DNA of 64,000 bases, taken from positions 4,570,727-4,634,726 of the forward strand of contig CM073327.1 of assembly GCA_037043015.1 (NCBI GenBank). The letters are read 5' to 3'. Positions 45,901-56,736 of the stretch are shown in pieces. Made by a program: the position numbers and the translations under genes. The notes beneath the pieces are model-generated. The model was not told where the DNA came from. It did no database searches and worked only from the letters and a program-made list of their open reading frames with translations. Origin of the DNA: Bryum argenteum. Taxonomy: Eukaryota; Streptophyta; Bryopsida; Bryales; Bryaceae. The number at the start of each line of letters is the position of its first letter. Within the stretch, counting starts at the first letter, position 1.

Positions 45901-48900
45901 AGGGATTGGTGCTTGGTTTTGATGCGACGACAGATCTGGTGTGAGATTTGGGTTGGGTGATTTCGTCCTCCAAGGGTGGTGTTCTCCGTGCGGAAGTTGT
46001 TCGAAAAGTAGGCGCGGAAGAGATCTGTATCAGAGGGGGTCGAGGTAGCAGCGGAAGCTGCATCGGAGCACATCGCCACAGCGCCGGAGCAGCTTAGCAA
46101 CGGCAGCATCGGCGGTGGAGAGTGGTGGATCCGTGCCGTTACACACGGCAGGGCCATCGAGGAGTCGACGGAGTCACGGCGACAGCGAGGAGGACGATAC
46201 GGCGAGCAGGTGCTGCGGCCGCACCGACGGCGAGGAGATCGGAGGAGCGCTAGACGGCACCAGCAGCTGGAGGTTCATCGGTCGGCATCGAGCCGGCAGT
46301 TCAGCGGAAGACGCAGCGCCGGCGATCAGTCCCCGGCAAGGAACCGGAGCGACGACATCGACAACGGCGCCGGAGAGAAGCGCCGGCGAAGGCGCCGCAG
46401 CCCGCCAGCCCGATTAGCTCGTCGGCGACAGGACCGAGGGTGGTCCGCCCCCGGCAACGAGAAAGAGGACTAACGGCGACCGCGAGACAGCCTCGACCAG
46501 GCCGAGGAGACGGCGATTCAGTTGAGGATCGGAGCTCAGCGTTGTCGGGAAGACGGTTTTGATGGCGGGCGAGCGGAGCCCACTGTCGACGCTACCGACG
46601 TCGGCAACGGCCGACAGCGCCGAGTGAAGCGGAACAGCCGCCAACCACCGGCACCGAAGGAGGACAGCGAGTCGATCGGAGGGGGGTTCATCGGCAGCCC
46701 GCAGTCTGCTTCGGCGGACAGCGACAGCTACGAAGGATCTTCACCGACAACGGCAACCCTACCGGCGCTTCGTGCCGGCGAGACGATCTGTGGTGGAAGG
46801 AGTTCGGCGGTCTTCGAGCCGGCCAAAACAGCCGATCCCGCCAGGCTTCCGATCCGGGATGCAGGCCCGGTGACTAGAATTGCACGATCCATGCAAAGAT
46901 TCCTTGCATTGTTGCTCGATCCGTGAGAGGGAGTCCTCCCTTACCTAACCCTTCAATTCTTGCTCTTCCCCTCATCTTATTGGACTCTTCAGTAGCTCCT
47001 AAAGTGGTAGATAACTCAATTAGTAAAAATGGTAATTTACATTGCCAACAAAAAGAATTTGCCATTGTATGTGTGGTGATTGTGATGCTTAGATAGTGGG
47101 GTTTTATATGAATGAGTGAATGTTTTGTGTCTTTGCTTAAATGGAAGATTTAACTTGACTAGTAAATTGCTTGGTGGTGGGGGTTTGTGTAATCGCACTG
47201 CTGTGATGGTTTTGGGAGTGTTGAATTTGGCCTACGTGACGGAAACAGCGCGGAAGCGCTGCTCGAATTTCACTAGGTTCTTGTTGATCAAGGTTTTGTT
47301 CAGTTGCTGAATTTAGGGCTTAATTTGGAAGGATTGGGTCAAGCGCGGAAGCGCTGCCCAATTTTTTCCTAAGAAACCCTAATATCTCATTCAAGTGTAT
47401 CTTGCATTATAGAATTGAGTTATGAGCATGTGTATGGGTATTGATTGCCTTGGAACCAAGAATTGGGGGTTTACAATTGAATCTACCATTTTTGTGAGCT
47501 TAGAAAGTGTGCTGTAGTAGTATAGTTGGAGGCATTTTGGGGGCTTTTGCTTGAGTTTAGGTCCTATTTGACCCCATAATCGAGCCCCAAGCCCTAGTGG
47601 CTCAAGGAATGCAATTGTAGCTTCCTAGGCTCAATTTTGAAGGGTTTTGGAACTTGAGTCACTCATGGAATTGCAATTTATCGGAAGGATTGAGGTTACT
47701 TGTGTGTTGGACCTTTTTGTTGAGGTTTGAAGGAGTATTGCATGTGTGTATGAGAATTTGGAGGATCCCATTGCTTGGAAGGAATTAGTAACACACCACC
47801 CCACGGCCCACTTGTGAGTTAGAAACCGGAACACCGGGATTTAACCTCACAACCTAGAAATCAATTCCTCCATAGGCAATAGGGAACAAATTTGTCCTTA
47901 GGCACCAAGGAATTCGTTGCTCCATGGGCAATAGGAAACTTATTCCTCTATGGATACCAAACAATAAATTCCTCGGTAGGCACAATGGGATCAATTCTTT
48001 TGTAGGCACCAAGGAATCAATTCATCCGTAGGCATTAAGGAATCAATTCCTACGTAGGCACTTTGGAATCAAATTCTTTCGATTGGTCTACAAACAATGG
48101 AAAACTAATTCCTATGTAGGCACTATAGAACTAATTCCTTTGTGGACATTAAGGAATCAATTCCCGCGTAGGCACCACGGAATCAATTCCATTGAAGGCA
48201 CCAGGGAATGGATTCATTCGTAGGCACCTAGGGATTAATTCCACTATAGGCACCAAAGAATCCATTCCTTTGTAGGCACCAAGAAAGCAATTCCTACGGA
48301 GGCACTATGGAATCAATTCCTATGTAGGCACTATGGAATCAAATTCTCCGTAGACACCAAGAAATCAATTGCTCCATTGGCACTAGGGAACGAATTTGTT
48401 CTTAGGCCCAAGGAATTCATTGCTCCATAGGCAATAGGAAACTAATTTCTCTATGAATACCAAACAATAAATTCCTCCGTAGGTACAAGAGGATCAATTT
48501 TTTTGTAGGCACCAAAGAATCAATTCATCCGTAGGCATTTAGGAGTCAATTCCTATGTAGGCACTATTGAATCAAATTCTTTTGATTGCTCTACAGGCAA
48601 TGGAGAACTAATTACTGTGTAGGCATCATAGAACTAATTTCTACGTAGACAATAAGAAATCAATTCCCGCGTAGGCACCAGGGAATCAATTTGTTTGTAG
48701 GCACTAGGGAATGGATTTATTCGTAGGCACCAAGGGATTAATTCCTCTGTAGGCACCAGCGGATTAATTCGTCTGCAGTCACCAACGAATCCATTTCATT
48801 GAAGCCTCTAAGAAAGCAATTCCTACGTAGGCATATGGAATCTAATTCTCCGTAAATACCAAGAAAACAATTCCTCCATAGGCACTAGGGAATGAATTTG

Positions 48901-50870
48901 TCCTCACGCACCAAGGAATTCGTTGCTCCATGGGCAATAGGAGACTTATTCCTCTATGGATACCAAAGAATAAATTCCTCGGTAGGCACAAGGGGATCAA
49001 TTCTCTTGTAAGCACTAAGCAATCAATTCATCCGTAGGCATTTATGAATTTGTTTCTACGTAGGCACTATGAAATCAAATTCTTCCGATTGTTCTACATG
49101 CAAACGGAAAACTAATTCCTGTGTAGGCACCATAGAACTAATTCCTTCGTGGGCACTAAAGAATCAATTCCCGCGTAGGCACCAGAGAATCAATTCCTTT
49201 GTAGGCACTAGAAAATGGATTCATTCGTAGGCATCAGGGGATTTATTCCTCTGTAGTCACCAAGGAATCCATTCCTTTGTAGGCACCAAGGAATCTTTTC
49301 TTGTGTACGCACCAAGAAAGCAATTCCTACGGAAGCACTATGGAATCAAATTATCCGTAGACACCAAGAAATCAATTCCTCCATTGGCACTCGGGAACGA
49401 ACTTGTCCTAAGGCACCAAGGAATTCAATGCTCCATGGGCAATAGGAAACTAATTCTCCTATGGATACGAAACAATAAATTCCTCGGTAGGCACAAGGAG
49501 ATCAATTCTTTTGTAGGCACCAAGGAATCAATTCATCCGTAGGCATTTACAAATCTATTTCTATGTAGGCACTATGGGATTAAATTCTTACGGTTGCTCT
49601 ACAGGCAATGGAAAACTAATTCCTTTGTAGGGACCATAGAACCAACTCCTTTGTGAACACTAAGGAATCAATTCCCGCGTAGGCACCAGGGAATCAACTT
49701 GTTTGTAGGCATCAGAGGATTAATTCCTTTGTAGGCAGCAAGAAATAAATTTCTCCATAGGCACTAGGGAACAAAGTTGTCCTTAGGCTCCAAGGAATTC
49801 ATTGCTCGATGGGGAATAGGAAACTTATTTCTGTATGGATAGCAAACAATAAATTCCGTGGTACGCACAAGGAAATGAATTCTTTTGTAGGCACCAAGGA
49901 ATCAATTTATCCGTAGGCATTTAGGAATCAATTCCTACGTAGGCACTATGGAATCAAATTCTTTCGATTGCTCTACTGGCAATAGAAAACTAATTTCTAT
50001 GTAGGCACCATAGAAATCAATTCCCCCGTAGGCACCAAGAAATCAATTTTTTAGTAGGCACTAGGGAGTGGATTCATTCGTAGGCACCAGGGGGTTAATT
50101 CCTCTGTAGGCACCACGGGATTAATTTCTTATTAGGCACCAACGAATCCATTCCTTTGTAGGCACCAACGAATCCATTCCTTTGTAGGCACCAACGAATC
50201 CATTCCTTTGTAGGCACCAAGAAAGCAATTCTTACGAAGGCACTATGGAATCAATTCCTATGTAGGCACTATGGAATCAAATTCTCCGTATACACCAAGA
50301 AATCAATTCCTCCATAGGCAGTAGGGAACAAATTTGTCCTTAGGCACCAAGGAATACATTGCTCCATGGGCAATAGGAAACTAATTCCTCTATGGATACC
50401 AAATAATTAATTCCTCGTTAGGCACAAGGGGATCAATTCTTTTGTAGGCACCAAGGAATCAATTCATCCGTAGGCATTAAAGAATCAATTCCTACGTAGG
50501 CACTATGGAAATAAATTCTCTGTAGACACCCGGAAATCAATTCTTCCATAGGTACTAAGGAACGAATTTTGTCCTTAGGCACCAAGGAATTCATTGCTCC
50601 ATGGGCAATAGGAGACTAATTTCTCTATGGATACCAAAGAATCAATTCCCCCGTAGGCACAAGGGAATCAATTCTTTTGTAGGCACGAAGGAATCGATTC
50701 ATCCATAGGCATTTAGGAATCAATTCTTACGTAGGCACCCTGGAATCAAATTTTTTTGGATTGCTTTAGAGGCAATGGAAAACTAATTCTTTTGTAGGCA
50801 CCATAGAAATCAATTCCGCCGTAGGCACCAGAGAATCTATTCCTTTGTAGGTACTAGGGAATGGGACGAG
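42970..50870 (+). repeat. Satellite array with ~26-bp unit and ~500-bp higher-order repeat
   Basis: Degenerate tandem units of about 26 bp built from GTAGGCACCAAGGAATCAAT plus TCC(T). Each unit holds a small dyad GGAATCAATTCC next to GTAGGCAC. Units are grouped into a higher-order period of roughly 500 bp, marked by TGCTCCATGGGCAATAGG at about 43276, 43789, 44267, 47919, 48419, 48926, 49428, 50356 and 50596, with a variant near 49801. Open frames in it (for example 43292-43546) are repeat artefacts. The array is interrupted by a retroelement fossil at 44.69-47.86 kb and cut at its right by giant element 2. Confidence 0.9.
44685..47855 (+). mobile_element. Ty3/gypsy LTR retrotransposon fossil (broken, 3' portion)
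   Basis: 44709-45230 encodes the C-terminal part of a Ty3/gypsy integrase. Recognisable signatures are LNAALWAYRTTFKVTTKQTP, FALVYGIEAVLPIEIEIPSL and a GPFEVRDV module. Downstream, TGTGAACCCGCGAAACGGTT at 45325 looks like an LTR start and is also present at 44685, at the left edge of the fossil. The remaining sequence to about 47855, including a GC-rich stretch at 46.0-46.9 kb, is likely LTR or 3' region. It is inserted in the satellite array, which resumes at about 47856. Most of the element's coding parts are absent. Age cannot be judged without a second LTR. Confidence 0.75.
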
Positions 50871-50880
50871 GCTATTTTGC

Positions 50881-50915
50881 GAGCGGTGAGCGGTGAGCGG
50901 AGAGCGATGAGCTGT
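50881..50915 (+). repeat. Left terminal heptamer array of element 2
   Basis: Five 7-bp units: GAGCGGT, GAGCGGT, GAGCGGA, GAGCGAT, GAGCTGT, decaying inward. Directly to the left is satellite sequence (ACTAGGGAATGGG) followed by ACGAGGCTATTTTGC, which is neither clearly satellite nor heptamer. Confidence 0.8.
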
Positions 50916-51546
50916 AAGTTTTGGATTATTTTGATAAATAATGGATTCTGAGCAGTAAGTTTATAGTTTCTTTTAAACTAATAAGAATATTGGATATGTT
51001 TTTCTAAATAAAGATTAAATTGAGACCTATGACCGTGGAATGTTTTTGTGGATACTTGTGGAGATTGGTCCTATGAAAACTTTGTCAACGGTAATTGGTG
51101 ATTGATGTCTACTGTAATTTACAATAAGTAAGAAAAATGAATCTCCTTGCACGGCCTTAAGTGTAGCTATATAGCTGTAATCGGTAAGACACATACCATC
51201 TCACAAAATTCTAGAATCTTAAACACAATACTATTTCAAAGTTGTGAAAACTTACGGATTCAATAAAATCACACTTATTGTTGCAGACTTGTAGTGAAAT
51301 GACAATTTTGAAATTATGCAAATAAGACTTACTGTCTCAGAAATATAGTCTTACTCTTTTGTAAATGTAGGCTTACATTTTTGAAAAAACTTAGATATCT
51401 ACTGATTGAATAAAATGGTTATGCAGCATTTGAACATAGAAATAAAGGTGGTACGTCAAATATCTTGTAGTGGCCCTTTTAGTCTCACTACTTCATGATT
51501 AATCCAAGTAATGAATACATATTTTTCCAAGAAGAAACGGAAATTT
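50916..51546. other. Left subterminal noncoding region of element 2
   Basis: About 630 bp, AT-rich, no gene. Equivalent to 20.84-21.20 kb in element 1 but longer. Confidence 0.5.
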
Positions 51547-54500
51547 CTAAGAGTCAAGGTGCTTCACTAAGCCACTCTCTAGGACTCGCTTCACTTCGTT
51601 GAAGCTCAAACTAGCTGCATGTATGAACATATCCGAATCTGAGTCCAAGCCACAAACGACTGTAAACAAATAGTACAAGTGCTTACAATTGGCCCATTGA
51701 CCTGGCTTCCCAAGTGCCTTTGTCGCCATCGCCTTGAAATTAGGACAAGTGCATGATGGTATCTGCGAAATTGTCAAGTAGTACTGTTGGACCTTTGGAG
51801 GCTTTCCCGAATCCATGAAGACAATGCATCCCAAATTTGGGGGTTGGAAGCATGCACAACTTGCGCACTTTGGCTTTTAACGAAAGGGCAGATGCACAAT
51901 TATTGGAATGCTTAGTTGACGGGGCCTTCTTGTAGCGTCGGATATTCTTTCCTGAACGGCGAGTGGGAAACTCATCCGGATTTGCGGCGTTGGGTAAGCC
52001 GATAAGTCCAATCCCAATGGCTCGTCCCGAAAGAGTCTTCTCGGTGACATCTCCTTCAGTTGTGGAAGCCTAAAGCCTGCATTTTCTAAGGAGAGGATCT
52101 CTTTAGAAGTCAAGTTAGTCCCCAGCTTAACCGGCCACACCTGTGGAACTTGCGGCATTGTGATCACCCATTGCCGTTTTGTGCCCTTCACGCACCTCTC
52201 AATGTTGTCGCCGCTGAGAAGAAGAATTGCATAGTGTCTTGTCTATTCTTCCGGTAGTTCTTCATTAGACTGTGTAGGTTGGAGTCAGGGTGCTCTTCCG
52301 TCTTGCACAATCCGTGCCACACACTTCTTATTTGTAATAGCTTGTTGAGCAAAACAAGCCTTGGCAGATGTCTTGGGGAGACGTGCGATGTGCCATTGAG
52401 AAGGATTGCGGATGGTCTCCTCTCTGATGATGATGGTAGGAGTCCACTTGCGCGTAGATTGCCGACGGGAGAGGTCGACTTCCTCTTGTTCGGCCGGTTG
52501 TGAGAGAGTCGGCTATCACGAGAGTTGTAGGATTCCCGCTCTCTTTGCGTGCGGATCTAGTCCGGACACGAGGTCTTGACACACCGATTTTATCCGTGCA
52601 GCGAGACTCACGCTCATCTCCGAAAGCAAGATTAGAATTGCGTTTGAGAAAAACAAATACCTCTTCTCCTTCGAGATGCGGGTCTCTCGGTGCACCACTC
52701 ATCAAAGACACCGGCATCTTGAGAATCGCTTCGTGAAGTGATTTGGAGTTTCCGTTTTGGCCGCAGATCTATGTGCGCGCGTCTCGGCGTGAGCTCCTCT
52801 TTTGAAGGACCGTTTCGGGACGCTCCCTTCCAAAGAACTCGAGTACGCAATACATTGCATGAACGCTCGCACGAAGTCGTCCACGGCTGCCACATACAAG
52901 TCGCTACCCCGATCTCCGGACTGTTGCTTCCACTTGTTGTGAATTGATTCCGCAAGGTTGCATGATGGCATCTCTGCGAGTTCGTCTTCGCTAAGATTCT
53001 AGAAACATTGGAAGTAGATCAGTTAGCTCAATATTGAATAAGTCAATGTTGGCCAAGTTTGAATGCTACAGAAACTGAATGTAATAGTAAGAGTTTACCA
53101 GCTCCATGAAGCCTCCCCATTGGCGATACCGGAAGTGCCAAAAGGCTAGCCATAGTTCGAGTCGGGGTAATCCTTGCTCACTCGCTCGCCGCGATGACAT
53201 CCACCATGCTCGAATAGCTTGAAACTTTGTGTCGGCTTCTGCCATTGACGTGGCATTCTTGTACTGATGACAAAGTTTTCGGTGTTGAGCTTGGAGGTCT
53301 TGCCGTATGTCAGCCTTTGTGTGTTTTTCTAGGGACTGGGTCCAATGGAAGAGGCAAGTCCTTTCTCTGTCAATCATCTTCTCAGACGCATCTCCGCTCC
53401 CATAGATGATGCGAACCGCATTCCAATTAGCATGAGCGCTGTCGGCCATGAAGCCCTTGAAATTCACATTCTCAACATCGTGCTTTGCCATAATGGCATT
53501 CAAATTCTTCCAGACAACCGATTGGGCTGTCGTGTCCTCAGACTGCATGTCGCATGTTGCGATTGTCATGACTCTGCAATATTTAGAATCATAAACGTGA
53601 CAAGCCATCGTTGTCCATGATCTAACACGTTTGACATGGTCAAACATTATCCACGCATTCTCCAAGTCACCCCCACACTGCATTCGCTTAACGAGATCCA
53701 CTCCGCTACCCGGCCCGACTTCAGACATTTTGAAGACAAAGACCTTATCCATGTCCTCTCCTTGCCCTGGAAACATATTCTTTTGGACGAACTTCCAATT
53801 GCTAGCACCGCGTAACTGGGTGATACTGTCCATGACTCCAAAGCGACGGATAGCCCGGAATGTGGTGACAGTGTTACGAATGTTGGGAGAGGTGAGGTGC
53901 TTACATCGATCAAAAATCACTTGCAGCTCGTCCAGTTCTAAGATCTTCTGTGGTTCTCTTTCTTTAGCAAGGAGGAGTGGGCCCAATACTTCTTTTGCAG
54001 TTTCAAGCACAATTGCGGAGCGAGTGGCTGATGGAGTGCGTTCAACTTGCTCTCTAATCAAGGTGTCAGTAAGTTCGATGAAGTCCCGATGATCACCTGA
54101 CTTGACGGGATGGTCGTGACGTCCCAAGTGCACACAAGCTCTTGTCATCTGAGGTGTCGCGGTGACATAGTAGATCTTGGCAGCGCAGACAGCTACACAA
54201 GTCGGAGGGACATTACAGGACTTGCAAACAACGGTCGAACGAGTGGGTGGCATGGACCCCACGTCGAACACCTTCTCAGATAATCCATCCCACTCAGTTT
54301 CATTCAGATCGGAAGTTCTGTGGTCTCGCCGAAGATACTCACAATCACGGTTGTCGCAACGCAGGTGGCCCAAACAAGATGATGTACGAAACAAAAGATT
54401 CAGATCATTTGCAATATTTGATGTGATTGTACGAGACCAAGCATGGCCATCGTACCGTCTATCCATTCCACGAAGCTGCTTGGCCTTTGTGTTTTGACAG

Positions 54501-55192
54501 TAGTCACCTAATGGAGGAAGTTCAAAGATAACATCTCCATTGTAACAAGGGGGGAGGTAATCAACTTGCTGGAGTTTGATTACATCGAAGTTAATTCGAG
54601 ACAAGACATTCTTGGATCGTTTACGAGCTCCAAGACGCATCAATAAATCAATGATACTTTGAACGGGACTTGTTCCAACCTGGGACTGACCAAGAGTACG
54701 AGAAAGACTATTAAGAGGAGCTAATTCCTTACAATGTACGTCTGGACGTAGGGTACCTTGTACTTCACTTTCTCATCGAATAACTTCAACCTCACTATCA
54801 GAGTCATTACTCAACTCATAAATTGTTTCTAGACCGGGCTCAATTTTGACTCTAGTAGACAGTACTGGTCTCTCCATGCTAATAGTGGACGACTCCCTAG
54901 GTGTTAGAAGTTCAGTGGAACCATCTAACACAGACTCTGAGACTCCATAAACACAATATTTTCCGGGCTTCAACAACCAGAACGTACCGACATCATTTTC
55001 TCCTCTGGTCTGACCAACTGCGTGTGAAAGTAGACCAGTTTCATCGTCAAAAACTTCTTCTTCAACAAAGACAGTGTCCTCACGAAACTGAAACCTCAAA
55101 CTTAAGGTTGCACAAGTGACTTTAGCATGACCGTCTTCGCTTAATGGAAAGAGGACCGGAACAGAATGATGATCAGCACGAAGAAAGGCCAT
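51547..55192 (-). pseudogene. MULE-type transposase of element 2, broken
   Basis: Exon 1 runs from the ATG at 55192 to the donor at about 53097 and exon 2 from about 53000 to 51547. Splice junction and phase match element 1 (GGFMEL joined to NLSEDELAEMPSCNLAESIH). Exon 1 keeps the zinc motif (CLGHLRCDNRDCEYL) and the DDE core (IMFDHVKRVRSWTTMACH, FMADSAHANWNAV, CLFHW). It is interrupted by a single in-frame TGA at 54775-54773, and the frame is otherwise open. Exon 2 has frame changes near 52.72, 52.2-52.35 and 51.85-51.88 kb. The SWIM finger (SCTCPNF, then CKHLYYLF) is still readable at 51.6-51.8 kb. About four breaks in all, so no full protein is expected. Confidence 0.85.
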
Positions 55193-56139
55193 AGTAGTCC
55201 ACAGTGAAACGCTCTATCACTAAATTCAGTACACATCTACTCAAAGACTTGAAGTGTCGTTTGATATAACAAGTACTGTGAGCATTGGAATATATAACAA
55301 GGAAGAAATTACGCTGTAAAATTCTAATTTATGTGATAGTAACCAGAGTTTAAGAAGGTAATAGTGAGTTTTGTAGAGTAATTAAGCTAAATGACAGCTG
55401 GAAAAGCTATAACCTATGCCTGGTAGGTGGTCGTATCATACACATGCAAAAGTTGTGATGTTTAAGTGTTTCCAAATAGTAGATTCCAATTGCTGGCATA
55501 CATTTTAAATTAAGGAAGATACAATATAGATTAGCAAATCAAGTGATAAAGATGACGGCCTCCACAAATACTGCAAAGAGCAGAATAGTAGCTCTGCAGT
55601 TATAGATTAGAAGGAAGGTCTTTAATAGCTCTGTGATCACTTTTTAAGTGACGGCCGCGACAAATATTGTAGGGAGCAAAATAGTAGCTCTGCAGTTATA
55701 GATTAGAAGGAAGGTATTTAATAGCTCTGTAATGACTTGTTAAGTGACGGCCGCCACAAATACTGTAGAGAGCAAAATAGTAGCTCTGCAGTTATAGATT
55801 AGAAGGAAGGTCTTTAATAGCTCTGTGATGACTTGTTAAGTGACTGCCGTATATTTATTACAGGACAAGTTGTTCGATAGTGAGAAATAATCACAATTTT
55901 TACGCTACCAAATATAAGTCATGGCAGAATAAGATATTCTTGATTATATCTTAGCGCCGGCAAATTCAGTGTATCATTAGATTGAGTCAACTCTTACAAT
56001 AAATATCTCGTGATTTGAAAAAGTGTAGATTGATTTGATATATCTATAGGATTATGAAGATTATGTCAGCTCCAGAATATTCACTCTCTCAGACTTGACT
56101 AAGATATAAAGGGTCTATACACTTCAGTTTTTGGTAGAG
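55193..56139. promoter_or_regulatory. Divergent promoter interval of element 2 with 96-bp tandem repeats
   Basis: Separates the outward-facing transposase and small gene. Contains three tandem copies of an exact-length 96-bp unit starting at 55553, 55649 and 55745, with a partial fourth start at 55841. Each begins TGACGGCC and holds GCAGTTATAGATTAGAAGGA, AGTAGCTCTGCAG and AATAGCTCTGT. Repeated enhancer-like units in a bidirectional promoter are common; function here is inferred. Confidence 0.7.
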
Positions 56140-56736
56140 ATGATCACTAGATCGAGAGCAAGAGCAGATAGGGAAGTGAGAAAGAGTATTGCAAAACAAA
56201 GGCGCAAAGAGAGGATGCAAAGGTTAGAATCAGAAGAGAACGTCGAGACTCCGTATAATTTGCGGCAATCGATGGGCAGACAAGGGGGGAATTCTTCTAG
56301 GGGTACAAGTAGAGGTTCCAAAGGGAAGAAGGCGTTCGATGTCTCATCAGTTGCTCCCATTGTTCTATTTCCAGTAACAGAGGAAGAAACTCCTATTTAC
56401 AAAGGGGGTAGTGAGGTGTTGTATATTTTCATTCCTAAAGATATTCTTTTATTTGCAATTGTAATGTTATGTTTTATGTAGGATAATTAACACGGTTTAG
56501 GTCCATAATCATTCTTTGTAATGACATCTATTCGATGAGAGTGTTTTGCCATTCATGATAGGTTAAGCTTTTGTTTGCATTGAAATTATATTTATAGGTC
56601 AAGTTCTTAGCTGTTGATTACTTACCCATTATTGTTGCAGACTCAGAGTAGGAAGAGAGCATTCGATCATGTCGATGAAGTTTTAGACGATTGTGAAGGC
56701 GGCATGGATAATGATCTACATAATTATGGGCAAGAG
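56140..56736 (+). CDS. Small basic/acidic protein, two exons, possible 5' part of the fusion gene
   Basis: Exons 56140-56415 (92 codons) and 56641-56736 (32 codons) are joined in phase 0, with donor GAG|GTGTTG and acceptor GTTGCAG|ACT. The protein starts MITRSRARADREVRKSIAKQ (strongly basic) and reaches DEVLDDCEGGMDNDLHNYGQ. A further donor, CAAGAG|GTAAAT, at 56737 means the transcript continues. The next in-phase exon found is 60223-60288, so this could be the N-terminus of the ParB-methyltransferase gene, with the dyad zone inside a 3.5 kb intron. Position and charge pattern match the small gene of element 1. Confidence 0.5.
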
